Source: JBBPYC01 sp038200275 (GTDB lineage Bacteria; Pseudomonadota; Gammaproteobacteria; Burkholderiales; Burkholderiaceae_C). Taken from it: 64,000 nt of DNA. The DNA lies in assembly GCA_038200275.1 (NCBI GenBank), contig JBBPYC010000086.1, positions 39,895-103,894 on the forward strand. Reading direction: 5' to 3'. Below are positions 20,036 to 28,810 of the stretch, one piece after another. A program made the position numbers and the translations under genes. The notes beneath the pieces were generated by a model. It did no database searches. It was not told the origin of the DNA and saw only the letters and a list, made by a program, of their open reading frames with translations. Each line of letters starts with the position of its first letter. The first letter of the stretch is position 1.

Positions 20036-21178
20036 TTATTTCCTTTTCACTTCGCCGTTTTGGGCCATCAGGCACGCGGCCACGATGTCGTCTTCCATGT
20101 CGACCTTGAGGCCGTCTTCCTTGGTCACGATCAATTTGAGGAAGTCGAGTACGTTGCGTGCATACAGCGCGCTGGCATCGGCGCCGACCATGGAAGCCAG
20201 GTTCGTCTCTCCGATGATCGTCACGTTGTGCTTGATCACGGTCTTGTCGGGCTCGCTGAGGGGACAGTTGCCGCCGACGGTGCCGTCTGCGTTCTTCTCA
20301 CCGCGGCCGGCCGCGATGTCGACGATCACGGAACCGGCCTTCATCGACTTGACCATGTCCTCGCTGATCAGCACCGGCGCGGCGCGGCCCGGGATCAACG
20401 CGGTCGAGATCACGATGTCGGCCGCTGCCACGCGTTTGGCCACCTCGGTCTTCTGTCGATCGAGCCAGCTCTTGGGCATCGGCTTGGCATAGCCGCCAAC
20501 GCCTTCAGCAGCTTCCTTTTCCTCCGGCGTGTCATACGACACGTCGATGAACTTGCCGCCCAGCGATTCGACCTGCTCCTTCACGCTGGGACGCACGTCG
20601 GATGCTTCGATCACGGCGCCCAGGCGCTTGGCCGTGGCAATCGCCTGCAGGCCGGCCACGCCAACGCCGAGGATCACCACTCGAGCCGCCTTCACCGTGC
20701 CGGCCGCCGTCATCAGCATTGGGAAGAAGCGCTGGTACTTGTCAGCCGCCATCATCACGGCCTTGTAGCCTGCGATGTTCGCTTGCGAACTCAGCACGTC
20801 CATGCTCTGCGCGCGCGTGGTGCGCGGCGCGGCTTCGAGCGCGAACGCGGTCAGCTTGGCGTCGGCGAGCTTTTTCAGACCCTCCGCATCGAACGGATTG
20901 AGCATGCCGACCAAGGTGGCGCCACTCTTGAACTTCTTCAGCTCATCGTCCTGCGGGCTGCGCACTTTAAGCACCAGCTCGCAGCCGAGCGCGCCGTCCT
21001 GATCGGTGATTTCGCAGCCGGCCGTTTTGTACGCGTCGTCGGTCACGCTGGCTGGCAAGCCGGCACCGGCCGCAACGCGTACCGTGTGGCCTTGCGCGAT
21101 CAGTTTCTTCGCGGTTTCCGGGGTGGCCGCCACGCGCGTCTCTCCGGGCGCGGTTTCAGCGGGTACGCCTATTTGCAT
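20036..21178 (-). CDS. pntAa: NAD(P) transhydrogenase subunit alpha part 1 (NAD-binding)
   Basis: Soluble domain I of the transhydrogenase, binding NAD(H). 380 residues. It starts MQIGVPAETAPGETRVAATP, typical of the alanine dehydrogenase/PntA N-terminal fold. The Rossmann loop reads VVILGVGVAGLQAIATAKRLGA, and the mobile-loop region lies around GGYAKPMPKSW. It is the first gene of pntAa-pntAb-pntB; the promoter must lie in the 312-base gap shared with the divergent Nudix gene. Confidence 0.97.
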   Translation of the reverse strand: MQIGVPAETAPGETRVAATPETAKKLIAQGHTVRVAAGAGLPASVTDDAYKTAGCEITDQDGALGCELVLKVRSPQDDELKKFKSGATLVGMLNPFDAEGLKKLADAKLTAFALEAAPRTTRAQSMDVLSSQANIAGYKAVMMAADKYQRFFPMLMTAAGTVKAARVVILGVGVAGLQAIATAKRLGAVIEASDVRPSVKEQVESLGGKFIDVSYDTPEEKEAAEGVGGYAKPMPKSWLDRQKTEVAKRVAAADIVISTALIPGRAAPVLISEDMVKSMKAGSVIVDIAAGRGEKNADGTVGGNCPLSEPDKTVIKHNVTIIGETNLASMVGADASALYARNVLDFLKLIVTKEDGLKVDMEDDIVAACLMAQNGEVKRK

Positions 21179-21390
21179 AACGTGGTTCTCCTCTTGACAG
21201 CCGGCAGTCTGGCAACTGAGTGCGCGGGAGGCAAAAGCTCAGCACATTCGGTCGTCGACCCGTCGGCATGGGGCCTGTTTTGATTTGTTCGTCTGTCGAT
21301 CGTCGGCGTCGGCGTCGGCAGTCGTATCCATGTGGGGGTACCGCCGGTTCGCCTGCATTCCGTTGCCTGATGGGCTGGGGAGCTGCATCT

Positions 21391-21423
21391 GCCGCAAAAT
21401 CATTGTCACTGATTTTTTGCGGC
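21391..21423. repeat. inverted repeat in the pnt/Nudix divergent intergenic region
   Basis: GCCGCAAAA (21391-21399) pairs perfectly with TTTTGCGGC (21415-21423), and inner TCA/TGA extends the stem past a two-T bulge. It is 67 bases before the Nudix start and 212 bases before pntAa. The rest of the 312-base gap (21179-21490) holds a short CGGCGT repeat near 21302-21316 and nothing else I recognise. It could be an operator or an mRNA hairpin. Confidence 0.45.
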
Positions 21424-21490
21424 GATTCCCACTGCACGTGGCCGATGCCGATATTCGGCCGTTTCACGGACCGGCTCAATAATCCAGGTC

Positions 21491-22006
21491 ATGAAACTGC
21501 GTTGGAAACCGAACGTCACTGTCGCCGCCTTGATCGAGCGGGCGGGCAAGTACCTGCTGGTAGAAGAGCGATCGGCCGAGCATCCGTCCGTGCTGCTGCT
21601 GAACAACCCGGCCGGTCATCTGGAGCCAGGTGAATCATTGATCGATGCCGTCGTGCGCGAAACACTGGAGGAAACGACCTGTGCATTCACGCCGACGGCG
21701 CTGATCGGCATCTATCTGGCGCGGCCGGCTGCGGGCTTGCACAGCGCTGCGGCAGCCGAGCACGAGGTCGACGTGACCTACCTGCGCTTTGCGTTCACAG
21801 GCACCGTTGGCGAGCCGCAGGTGAGCCGCACGCTCGACACCGCCATCGAACGCACGCTGTGGCTCACGCCCCACGAGATCCGTGCGAGCCAGGATCGGCA
21901 CCGCAGCCCGCTGTTGCTGCGTTGTGTGGAGGACCATGCAGCCGGCCGGTCGTATCCGCTGTCGCTGCTGCAGGTCGATCCTTCGCTTTTGTTGGAGCCG
22001 CCATGA
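21491..22006 (+). CDS. Nudix hydrolase
   Basis: Predicted Mg-dependent nucleoside-diphosphate-X pyrophosphohydrolase. 171 residues. The Nudix box spans 42-64: Gly42, Glu48, then Arg56-Glu57 and Glu60-Glu61. The conserved Gly near the end of the box is Thr here, a tolerated change. It is close to the NudJ/YmfB type, thiamine-pyrophosphate or nucleoside-triphosphate phosphatases, often encoded near mnmA. Here the following gene, overlapping by four bases, is a DUF3108 protein. The substrate cannot be read from sequence. Confidence 0.87.
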   Translation: MKLRWKPNVTVAALIERAGKYLLVEERSAEHPSVLLLNNPAGHLEPGESLIDAVVRETLEETTCAFTPTALIGIYLARPAAGLHSAAAAEHEVDVTYLRFAFTGTVGEPQVSRTLDTAIERTLWLTPHEIRASQDRHRSPLLLRCVEDHAAGRSYPLSLLQVDPSLLLEPP

Positions 22007-22815
22007 TGCGCACAGGACGGTGGATGGGTGCTGGCCGGGGCAACCAATGCACGAACTTGCTCACGGCATGGCTGCTTGTGCTGTCGATGCCAGTTGCGGC
22101 ATGGGCCGCACCCGCGGCTGTTGGGGACACCGTGCCGGCTGCCACACGGCCCACCGCGGCCAGCCCGCCGATTCGCCTGCCCGAGCCGGCGCGCCTGCGC
22201 TACGACGTGACGGCCACGATGAAAGGGCTTGAGTACCACGCGGGCGCCGACCTGCTGTGGCAGCACGACAAGGACAGCTACCGCCTGCAGTTCGAGTTCA
22301 AGCTGCTGTCGGTCATGCTGCGCAGTCAGACCAGCACCGGGGCGATCGGCGCGCAAGGCTTGCAGCCGCTCAAGTTCATCGACCGGGTGCGCAGCAACGA
22401 GCGCATCGCCCGGTTCGATCAGCGAAAGCACTTGGTTGCCTTCAGCAACCCCGACACGCCCGAAGCCGCGCTCGAAACAGGTGCGCAAGACCGCCTGAGC
22501 ATCATTTTTCAGCTGGCCGCGCGCGTGGCAGGCGATCCGTCCAACTACATCCCCGGCACCCGGCTTGAAATCCAGACGATCGGCCACAACGACGCGCAGA
22601 GTTGGCACTTCATCGTGGCGCCTGAGCAATCGTTGCGCTACCAGGGCGAGCCTGTGGCGACCGTGAGGCTGACCCGCGAGCTGCGCGACGCGAAAGATCA
22701 ACGAGTCGAAGTCTGGTTCGCGCCGAGCCTTGGGTTTCTTCCGTTGCGGCTCAAGATCACCCAGCAGGACGGCGACTCGATCGAGCAGCACCTGAAGGCA
22801 ATCGATCCGGCTTGA
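22003..22815 (+). CDS. DUF3108 family exported protein
   Basis: 270 residues. Signal peptide around LLTAWLLVLSMPVAAWAAPA with cleavage after AWA. The mature part contains LRYDVTATMKGLEYHAGADLLWQHDKDSYRL and ends with VWFAPSLGFLPLRLKITQQDG, both typical of DUF3108, a periplasmic/outer-membrane associated betaproteobacterial family of unknown function. The ATG at 22003 overlaps the Nudix stop, so the two are translationally coupled. Confidence 0.84.
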   Translation: MMRTGRWMGAGRGNQCTNLLTAWLLVLSMPVAAWAAPAAVGDTVPAATRPTAASPPIRLPEPARLRYDVTATMKGLEYHAGADLLWQHDKDSYRLQFEFKLLSVMLRSQTSTGAIGAQGLQPLKFIDRVRSNERIARFDQRKHLVAFSNPDTPEAALETGAQDRLSIIFQLAARVAGDPSNYIPGTRLEIQTIGHNDAQSWHFIVAPEQSLRYQGEPVATVRLTRELRDAKDQRVEVWFAPSLGFLPLRLKITQQDGDSIEQHLKAIDPA

Positions 22816-23095
22816 ACGATCCGCGCTACGGCCGGCCCGCACGATTTTTGCAGTAGCTCCAACTGGGCCGAGCGACGCCACAACTGGCTTCACGGGGTTG
22901 TCGTTTCTCGGTGCGTCGGAAAAGCCGTTCTTGTGAGAACCTATTGCCATTGAGCGGGTCCACCTTGAATCGGGCACATCCGTTGTCATCTAGAAAGGGA
23001 TGTGGTCCGCGTGCTCCAGCGTCCGGTTTCGTCTCCCCTGTGCTGCGCTTCATTTTTCCCTCTCTTTTCTCCTCCAAAGCCTAGGCCCCCCTTAC

Positions 23096-23407
23096 ATGCA
23101 AATGCTCTATGACTCGGAATCCTTCGTGGTGGTCCACATGCAGCCCGACGACGCCGAACTGGCGCTGACCGGTGCAGCCGGCGCGAGCAGCAGCCCGGTG
23201 CCGTGGCCCGCATCGGTTTTTGCAAGGCACGGGTTTGAGATCGTCGACAAGCGTTCCGGCAAGGAGGTGTATCTGGACGGTTCCTGGGCCGAACTGTTTC
23301 AGCGCCAGATTCATGCCTGGCAGGAAAACACGCCGACCCAGCAGGAAGTCGAAGACACGCTGGAGGGCTACGCGGAGCTTGCGCAGAACCCGGTGCTGGT
23401 GCACTAA
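23096..23407 (+). CDS. DUF3567 family protein
   Basis: 103 residues starting MQMLYDSESFVVVHMQ, with the conserved GFEIVDKRSGKEVYLDG and a final helix (QEVEDTLEGYAELAQNPVLVH). DUF3567 is a small cytoplasmic family largely confined to betaproteobacteria; its function is not known. The frame extends upstream to 23000, but homology begins at the ATG at 23096. The preceding 280 bases (22816-23095) hold nothing I recognise. Confidence 0.83.
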   Translation: MQMLYDSESFVVVHMQPDDAELALTGAAGASSSPVPWPASVFARHGFEIVDKRSGKEVYLDGSWAELFQRQIHAWQENTPTQQEVEDTLEGYAELAQNPVLVH

Positions 23408-23410
23408 AAC

Positions 23411-23521
23411 CACCCTCCAGCCTTCGCTCGCTGCGCTCGGCTTTCAGTTCGGCCACCACCCCCCCTTGCCGAGGGGTGGCGCCTGCGGACTGGCAAGGCC
23501 AGCTCTGTGGCCCCTGCTGGA
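23411..23521 (+). repeat. dispersed GC-rich intergenic repeat, copy 1
   Basis: About 110 bases beginning near CCTCCAGCCTTCGCTC and ending near GGCCCCTGCTGGA. It shares its order of words (CAGCCTTCGCTC, TCGGCTTTC, a C run facing a G run, GGCGCCTGCGG, CTGGCAAGGCCAGCTC-like, CCCTGCTGG) with the stretch at 58567-58671. Both copies lie directly after a stop codon and contain a central hairpin. Function unknown; it may be a family-specific interspersed element. Confidence 0.65.
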
Positions 23522-23596
23522 GGGGGTGCTCGCGCCCTACCATTGCGCCCTTCGATCGGCCCCCCTCCCTGGGTTGATTGCCAACGGTTATTGCTT

Positions 23597-24469
23597 ATGA
23601 ACCTTTCGCGCTCTGTGTGCTGGCTGACGACGCTGTTGCTGGTACTGGCGTCGCTGCCGGGATGCGCGGTGCCTGCCGATTCGGTGACGGCATCGCCGAC
23701 TTCTGTGCGTGGTGATGTTTCCAACACCAGCCGCCTGCTGGCCTTGCTGCCCACCGACGTGTTGCTGCTGGGCGAACGGCATGATGCGCCTGAGCATCAC
23801 CGGATCGAACAACTCGCAGTGGAGGCACTGGCTGCACGCGGACAACTGGCTGCCCTGGCGTTGGAGATGGCCGAGCAGGGACATACCACGGCTGAGCTGC
23901 CGCGCGATGCATCAGAGGCGGCGGTGATGGCCGCGCTTGACTGGAATGAAGCCGGCTGGCCTTGGCCACCGTATCAGCCCGCCGTGATGGCCGCAGTGCG
24001 CGCCGGCGTGCCGGTGCTCGGCGCCAATCTGCCGCGCACGAACATGCGTGCGGTGATGGCGGATGCACGACTCGACGCGCTGCTGCATCCGATGGCGCTG
24101 GCTGAGCAACAGGAGGCGATCCGCGAAGGCCACTGTCAGCTGCTGCCTGAGAATCAGATCATGCCGATGACGCGCATCCAACTTGCGCGCGACGCCGCCA
24201 TGGCGCGCACGGTCGAGAGTCAGTTGGTGCCTGGGCGCACCGTGCTGCTGATCGCCGGCGGAGGCCATGTGCGGCGCGATCTTGGCGTACCGCTGCATCT
24301 GACGCCGAATATTGCATCAAAAGTCGTATTGGCGCAGGTGCAGCAATCGGATGAAGCTAGCAAATTAATAGCAAATGACGCATTGCCGAGCGAGGCACCG
24401 ATCGCTGACCTGATCCTCACGACGCCCGCCCTGCCGCCCTACGACGCCTGCGCCGAGCTGCGCCGCTGA
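23597..24469 (+). CDS. ChaN/haem-binding-uptake family lipoprotein
   Basis: 290 residues. Lipoprotein signal ending LASLPGC. The core begins with VLLLGERHDAPEHHRIEQLAVEAL, the signature of the ChaN/Tiki fold, continues with ALALEMAEQGHT and GVPVLGANLPRTNMRAVM, and ends with HVRRDLGVPLHL. Known members bind haem or act as metalloproteases on other proteins, and sit on the outer membrane; which role applies here is not evident. The start at 23597 is chosen because it gives the signal peptide. Confidence 0.8.
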   Translation: MNLSRSVCWLTTLLLVLASLPGCAVPADSVTASPTSVRGDVSNTSRLLALLPTDVLLLGERHDAPEHHRIEQLAVEALAARGQLAALALEMAEQGHTTAELPRDASEAAVMAALDWNEAGWPWPPYQPAVMAAVRAGVPVLGANLPRTNMRAVMADARLDALLHPMALAEQQEAIREGHCQLLPENQIMPMTRIQLARDAAMARTVESQLVPGRTVLLIAGGGHVRRDLGVPLHLTPNIASKVVLAQVQQSDEASKLIANDALPSEAPIADLILTTPALPPYDACAELRR

Positions 24470-24601
24470 TCGATTCGCTGTTTCTCGATCTGGGCGCCAT
24501 CCCGGTCAGCGAGTGAATGAGCGCCTTTGCGCTCAGCGTGGGGAGGCAAACAGCACGATCAGCGCAATACCGCAGTGGACGGTCAGCAGACCGATCAGCG
24601 G

Positions 24602-24835
24602 ATGTCCGCCATCCGGCCCGACAACCTTTATGAACCAGTGTCCGGAGACCACGGCGCGCATGCTGGCTTCAACGCGTACGTGGCAGACAACAGCGAGCAA
24701 CTGTGGCCGACCACCCTCCGCGGCCTGCTGGCGGGGACTGCGGCAGTCGGCCCGGTTCTTCTGGGCGCCGAGCTGGTGGCTGCAACACCACGCCGCCCGC
24801 GCCTGCCGTTCGGCGTGCCCTCAGCGCGCCCTTGA
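24602..24835 (+). pseudogene. remnant of the C-terminal end of a short-chain dehydrogenase
   Basis: The frame contains RPDNLYEPVSGDHGAHAGFN followed by SEQLWPTTLRGLLAG and a hydrophobic stretch. This closely resembles the tail of a family of membrane-anchored SDR proteins in betaproteobacteria, whose C-termini carry PDNL-EPV-GDHGAHG and then a hydrophobic anchor. No Rossmann fold or YxxxK active site occurs upstream, so only the tail survives. The whole 418-base gap (24470-24887) otherwise holds nothing recognised. The similarity is from memory and the start at 24602 is only the first in-frame ATG. Confidence 0.5.
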
Positions 24836-24887
24836 CTCTGACGTTGCGTTGTTCAGAGCCGATTGGCCCCCGCCCCGGTGAAACGGC

Positions 24888-26222
24888 TCAGGCGTGCGCG
24901 CGAATCGAATCCGTCAGCACGCTGACCAACGTTTCGATCTGCGCGCGCTCGACGATGAACGGCGGCGCCAGCACCAGCGTATCGGCAGCGGGACGAACCA
25001 GCACGCCCTTCCTGTAGCAGTCGGTAAAGATGTCGAATGCGCGCTTGCCCGGTGCGCCTGGCAGCGGTGCCACATCGATCGCTGCGGCCAGCCCCAGGCT
25101 GCGGATGCTCAACACGCTGGGCAGTCCTTTGGCTTCTGCGTGCACCGCATTACCGAGCAGCTGGCCCATCTCCGCAGCGCGCGCGTAGAGATTTTCCTGC
25201 TTGACAAGTTTCAGTGTGGCCAGCGCCGCCGCACACGCGACCGGGTGGCCCGAGTACGTATAGCCGTGAAAGAACTCGACCGCATGGTCCGGTGCGTCGG
25301 TCTTCATCATCGCGTCGTACAGCTTGTCGCGGCAGATCACGCCGCCCAGCGGGATCACGCCGTTCGTCACGCATTTGGCAAAATTCAACATGTCGGGCAC
25401 GACGCCGTAATAGTCGGCCGCGAAGTTGGTGCCCAGCCGGCCAAAGCCCGTGATCACTTCGTCGAAGATCAGCAGGATGCCGTGCTTGTCGCAGATCTCA
25501 CGCAGGCGTTTCAGGTAGCCCTTCGGCGGCACGTACCAGCCCGCGCTGCCGGCGATCGGCTCAACGATGATCGCGGCCACATTGCTTGGGTCGTGCAGCG
25601 GCAGGATGCGTTGTTCAAGCTCCAACAACGGGTCCTCGGCCCAGACCGGCTCCTCGTTGTGGACGAACGCGTGGTTCACCTGGTCATGAATAAAGCGCAT
25701 GTGGTCCACGCGCGGCAGCAGTGCGGTGCCGTACACCTTGCGGTTGGCTGGAATGCCGCCCACGCTCATGCCGCCGAAGCCGACGCCGTGATATCCCTTC
25801 TCACGCCCGATAAACACGTTGCGGTGACCTTCACCGCGTGCACGGTGGTAGGCCAGTGCCACCTTCAATGAGGTGTCGGCCGCTTCCGAGCCGGAGTTGC
25901 AGAACAGCACCTTGTTCAGGTCGCCCGGCGCCATGTCGGCGATCACCTCAGCCGCCATGAAGGCTTGGTCGTTGCAGACCTGAAACGCAGTGGCGTAGTC
26001 CAGCGTGTCGAGTTGCCGCTTGATCGCCTCGTTGATCGGCTTGCGGTTGTGGCCCAAGCCAACACACCACAGGCTCGAGATGCCGTCGAGCACCTCCTTG
26101 CCGTCGTGCGTGGTGAACGTCATGCCGTCGGCTTTGACGAGCACGCGCGGGTCTTGTCTGAAGTTGCGGTTCGAAGTGAACGGCAACCAGTGGTTGTCCA
26201 TGCGGAAGTCGTTGGCGCCCAT
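24888..26222 (-). CDS. class III aminotransferase, omega-amino acid:pyruvate type
   Basis: PLP-dependent transaminase, probably moving the amino group of beta-alanine or another omega-amino acid to pyruvate. 444 residues. It has SSLWCVGLGHNRKPINEAI, FCNSGSEAADTSLKVALAY, IIVEPIAGSAGWYVPPKGYL, the PLP-contacting Asp in LLIFDEVITGFGRLG, and the Schiff-base Lys in LNFAKCVTNGVIPLGGV. The start MGANDFRMDNHWLPF is retained; MDNHW seven codons later is possible. It may act together with the amidase and aminotransferase at 28811-31597. Confidence 0.88.
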   Translation of the reverse strand: MGANDFRMDNHWLPFTSNRNFRQDPRVLVKADGMTFTTHDGKEVLDGISSLWCVGLGHNRKPINEAIKRQLDTLDYATAFQVCNDQAFMAAEVIADMAPGDLNKVLFCNSGSEAADTSLKVALAYHRARGEGHRNVFIGREKGYHGVGFGGMSVGGIPANRKVYGTALLPRVDHMRFIHDQVNHAFVHNEEPVWAEDPLLELEQRILPLHDPSNVAAIIVEPIAGSAGWYVPPKGYLKRLREICDKHGILLIFDEVITGFGRLGTNFAADYYGVVPDMLNFAKCVTNGVIPLGGVICRDKLYDAMMKTDAPDHAVEFFHGYTYSGHPVACAAALATLKLVKQENLYARAAEMGQLLGNAVHAEAKGLPSVLSIRSLGLAAAIDVAPLPGAPGKRAFDIFTDCYRKGVLVRPAADTLVLAPPFIVERAQIETLVSVLTDSIRAHA

Positions 26223-26453
26223 GTCGGTTCTCCTGATTTGTGGCTGGTCGGTCGATTGCTATACGGCTGATTTTGGCACTGCACAGCCAGATCGTCGATT
26301 GCGCTCCTCTGTTCAGAGATGCTGGTCTCAAGTCGGCGCGATCCCACTACGCAAGCGGCCAACGTGAGCGTGAGCGACCCGGCGGCGCAAGTGCTGCAGT
26401 GCGTCTGCTTCCAGGACTTCGAGCGTTGGGGTCACGGTCATCCCCTCGGCAAG

Positions 26454-26690
26454 TTATTGCGCCAGTATTTCTTGTAGCCGCTTGGCTTCTTCTTGCACCG
26501 TGTTGTCCGGCATCACTTCGCCGGCGCGGCGATACCAATAGCCGGCGTTGCTCAAATCGCCTTCGATCCGGTGCAGGTAGCCGTGGATCAGGCAGGAACG
26601 CGCATCGGAATATTCCTGTACCAGGCGATGCGCATCGTCCCATTTGCCTTCCCTGGCGAGGTCCAACGCGTGAAGGTGATCACAAGTCAT
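26454..26690 (-). CDS. small TPR-like hypothetical protein
   Basis: 78 residues: LHALDLAREGKWDDAHRLVQEY and SCLIHGYLHRIEGDLSNAGYWYRRAGEVMPDN form two helical-hairpin, Sel1/TPR-like repeats. I recognise this as a conserved small protein in Burkholderiales without known function. It is cytoplasmic and probably a protein-interaction module. It is divergent from purU; the 251 bases between them must contain both promoters. Confidence 0.72.
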   Translation of the reverse strand: MTCDHLHALDLAREGKWDDAHRLVQEYSDARSCLIHGYLHRIEGDLSNAGYWYRRAGEVMPDNTVQEEAKRLQEILAQ

Positions 26691-26941
26691 CTATTCTGAT
26701 CTCCATCGCAAAAAAGGCAACGTTCGCGGTTGCATCTGTGTCCATTGTCCTGGCCTTTGCGCGTTGCAGCACTGCTGGATTTTCTCCGGGTGCCCGCATT
26801 GCGTCGACTCCGCTCCAGCTGCGCTTCACAGTCGGTGCAAAGCGGCCTGCACCGCCAGGCTGGTCGGCCCGCTTTCGCCGATGCCCCGGTCGTCGCTGTT
26901 TGCGGGACGCGTCCACACCGCCTGCGACAATCCGCAGCGCC

Positions 26942-27790
26942 ATGAAACCCGTCTACGTTCTCACCATCGTCTGCCCAGACCGTCCAGGCATCGTGCATGC
27001 CGTCTCCGGCTTCTTGCTCGAGCACGGCGGCAACATCGAAGAAGCGGCTCAGTACAACGACCGCGCGACCGGCCTGTTTTTCATGCGCGTGCAGTTCGCC
27101 TGCGAGCAGCACGGGGCACAAGAGCTGCGCGAGCGGCTGACCCGCTTCGGCGAGCCGTTCGGCATGGAGTGCAAGCTGTTTGCGACCGATGTGCCGATGC
27201 GCGCCGTCATCATGGTCAGCCGCGATGGGCATTGCCTGAACGACCTGCTATTTCGCTTCAAGTCTGGCCTGTTGCCGCTCGACATCCGCGCAATCGTCAG
27301 CAACCACCGGGATTTCTATCAACTCGCGGCGAGTTACAACGTGCCGTTTCATCACATCGCGGCGACCAGTGCGAACCGCGCGCAGGTGGAAAGCCGGCAC
27401 CTGGAAATCATTGAAGGTGAAGGTGCCGAGCTGGTGGTGCTCGCGCGCTACATGCAGATCCTGTCCAACGAGATGTGCAAAAAACTGGCGGGCCGCGCGA
27501 TCAACATTCACCACAGCTTCCTGCCGAGCTTCAAGGGCGCCAAGCCTTATTACCAGGCGCACGACCGCGGCGTGAAGCTGATCGGCGCCACCGCGCACTA
27601 CGTGACGGCCGAACTCGACGAAGGCCCGATCATCGAGCAGGACGTGGCGCGTGTGGACCACAGCAGCACGGTGGAAGACCTGACCGCGCTGGGGCGCGAT
27701 ACCGAAAGCCAGGTGCTGGCGCGCGCGGTGAAATGGCATGGCGAGCACCGTGTGCTGATCAACGGACACAAGACGGTGATCTTCAAGTAA
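26942..27790 (+). CDS. purU: formyltetrahydrofolate deformylase
   Basis: Hydrolyses 10-formyl-tetrahydrofolate to formate and tetrahydrofolate, balancing one-carbon pools. 282 residues: an N-terminal ACT domain (VLTIVCPDRPGIVHAVSGFLLEHGGNI), then the formyltransferase fold with VSNHRDFYQLAASYNVPFHHI, ARYMQILS, the catalytic Asn-His in NIHHSFLPSFKGAKPY and HYVTAELDEGPIIEQDV containing the catalytic Asp. The frame is open far upstream, but homology starts at the ATG at 26942. Confidence 0.95.
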   Translation: MKPVYVLTIVCPDRPGIVHAVSGFLLEHGGNIEEAAQYNDRATGLFFMRVQFACEQHGAQELRERLTRFGEPFGMECKLFATDVPMRAVIMVSRDGHCLNDLLFRFKSGLLPLDIRAIVSNHRDFYQLAASYNVPFHHIAATSANRAQVESRHLEIIEGEGAELVVLARYMQILSNEMCKKLAGRAINIHHSFLPSFKGAKPYYQAHDRGVKLIGATAHYVTAELDEGPIIEQDVARVDHSSTVEDLTALGRDTESQVLARAVKWHGEHRVLINGHKTVIFK

Positions 27791-27897
27791 GCGGTCAGCC
27801 GTCCGTACCGCGTGCCGTTGCGGCACGGGGCTTGCCCCAAGCCCGATTTTCTATTTCTGCTGCCGCCGGCCCGGGCGCAGCCAGGGAGCCAGCCCTC

Positions 27898-28707
27898 ATG
27901 AAACTCAAAGCCACCACCGCCCTCACCATGACCACTCCGGCCGACTGCCCAGTGGTCGCAATGCTGCGCCCGCGCAGCGGCATGGCGCAGTGGATGATCA
28001 GCGAGCGCTATGAGATGATGCCGTGGGTGCGGCCGATCGAGTTCGTCGACGGCTTCGGCAATCTGTGTCAACGGCTGACCTTTCCACAAGGGCAGATGCA
28101 CATCGAAGTCGAAGTCGTGATGGAGACCGAAGCGAACATCCGCGTCTCGCCCGGCGCGCCGCTGTCGCTGATCGACACGCTGCCCGATCACTCGCTGCTG
28201 TATCTGCTGCAAAGCCGCTATTGCCCGTCGGACAAGATGACCGCGCAGGCGCTGCAGATCGTCGGCAATGCGGCGCCCGGCTACGACCAGGTTGAAGCGA
28301 TCCGTGCGTACATCCACAACACGCTTGAGTACCGCTACGGCGTGAGCGACCCCACCACCGATGCGCTGGATACGCTGGCGGCCGGCGCCGGCGTCTGCCG
28401 CGATTTCGCGCATGTCGGCGTTGCGTTGACCCGAGCCCTACGCATCCCCGCGCGGGTCGTGGTCGGCTATCTGCACCAGCTGGAGCCGATGGACATGCAT
28501 GCCTGGTTCGAAGCGTTCATCGACGGCTTCTGGTTCACGTTCGACGCCACGCAAAGCGAGCCGCGCGGTGGCCGCATCGTGCTGGCCTACGGGCGTGATG
28601 CGGCCGACGTGGCGTTCATCTCGAACTATGGGCCGCTCGAGATGGGCGAGATGAAGGTGCACGTGGAGCAACTGGACGTGCCGCAGACGCAGCAACAGCA
28701 GTCGTAA
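27898..28707 (+). CDS. transglutaminase-like family protein
   Basis: 269 residues with a papain-like core: Cys in GAGVCRDFAHVGVALTRAL, His in MDMHAWFEAFI and Asp in FTFDATQ, the full catalytic triad order. The N-terminal half contains MEVEVVMETEANIRVSP-like beta structure characteristic of bacterial transglutaminase-like proteins of the COG1305 type. These are predicted proteases or peptide-processing enzymes; no substrate is known. There is no signal peptide. It follows purU after 107 bases and could be co-transcribed. Confidence 0.84.
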   Translation: MKLKATTALTMTTPADCPVVAMLRPRSGMAQWMISERYEMMPWVRPIEFVDGFGNLCQRLTFPQGQMHIEVEVVMETEANIRVSPGAPLSLIDTLPDHSLLYLLQSRYCPSDKMTAQALQIVGNAAPGYDQVEAIRAYIHNTLEYRYGVSDPTTDALDTLAAGAGVCRDFAHVGVALTRALRIPARVVVGYLHQLEPMDMHAWFEAFIDGFWFTFDATQSEPRGGRIVLAYGRDAADVAFISNYGPLEMGEMKVHVEQLDVPQTQQQQS

Positions 28708-28810
28708 GAGCCGGCGGCTGTGCTGGCCCGACGAATCCGGGCAGCGAAGCGTGTCGCTGCCCATCGCTGCGCCCGCATTGGCGAACAACGCACCGATTCG
28801 CCCGGCAAGC

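Noticed and set aside
24533..24661. 42-codon reverse-strand frame with a hydrophobic end (PLIGLLTVHCGIALIVLFAS)
   Set aside because: It looks like a tiny membrane protein but is antisense to the better supported dehydrogenase-tail remnant and has no ribosome-binding site I can see.
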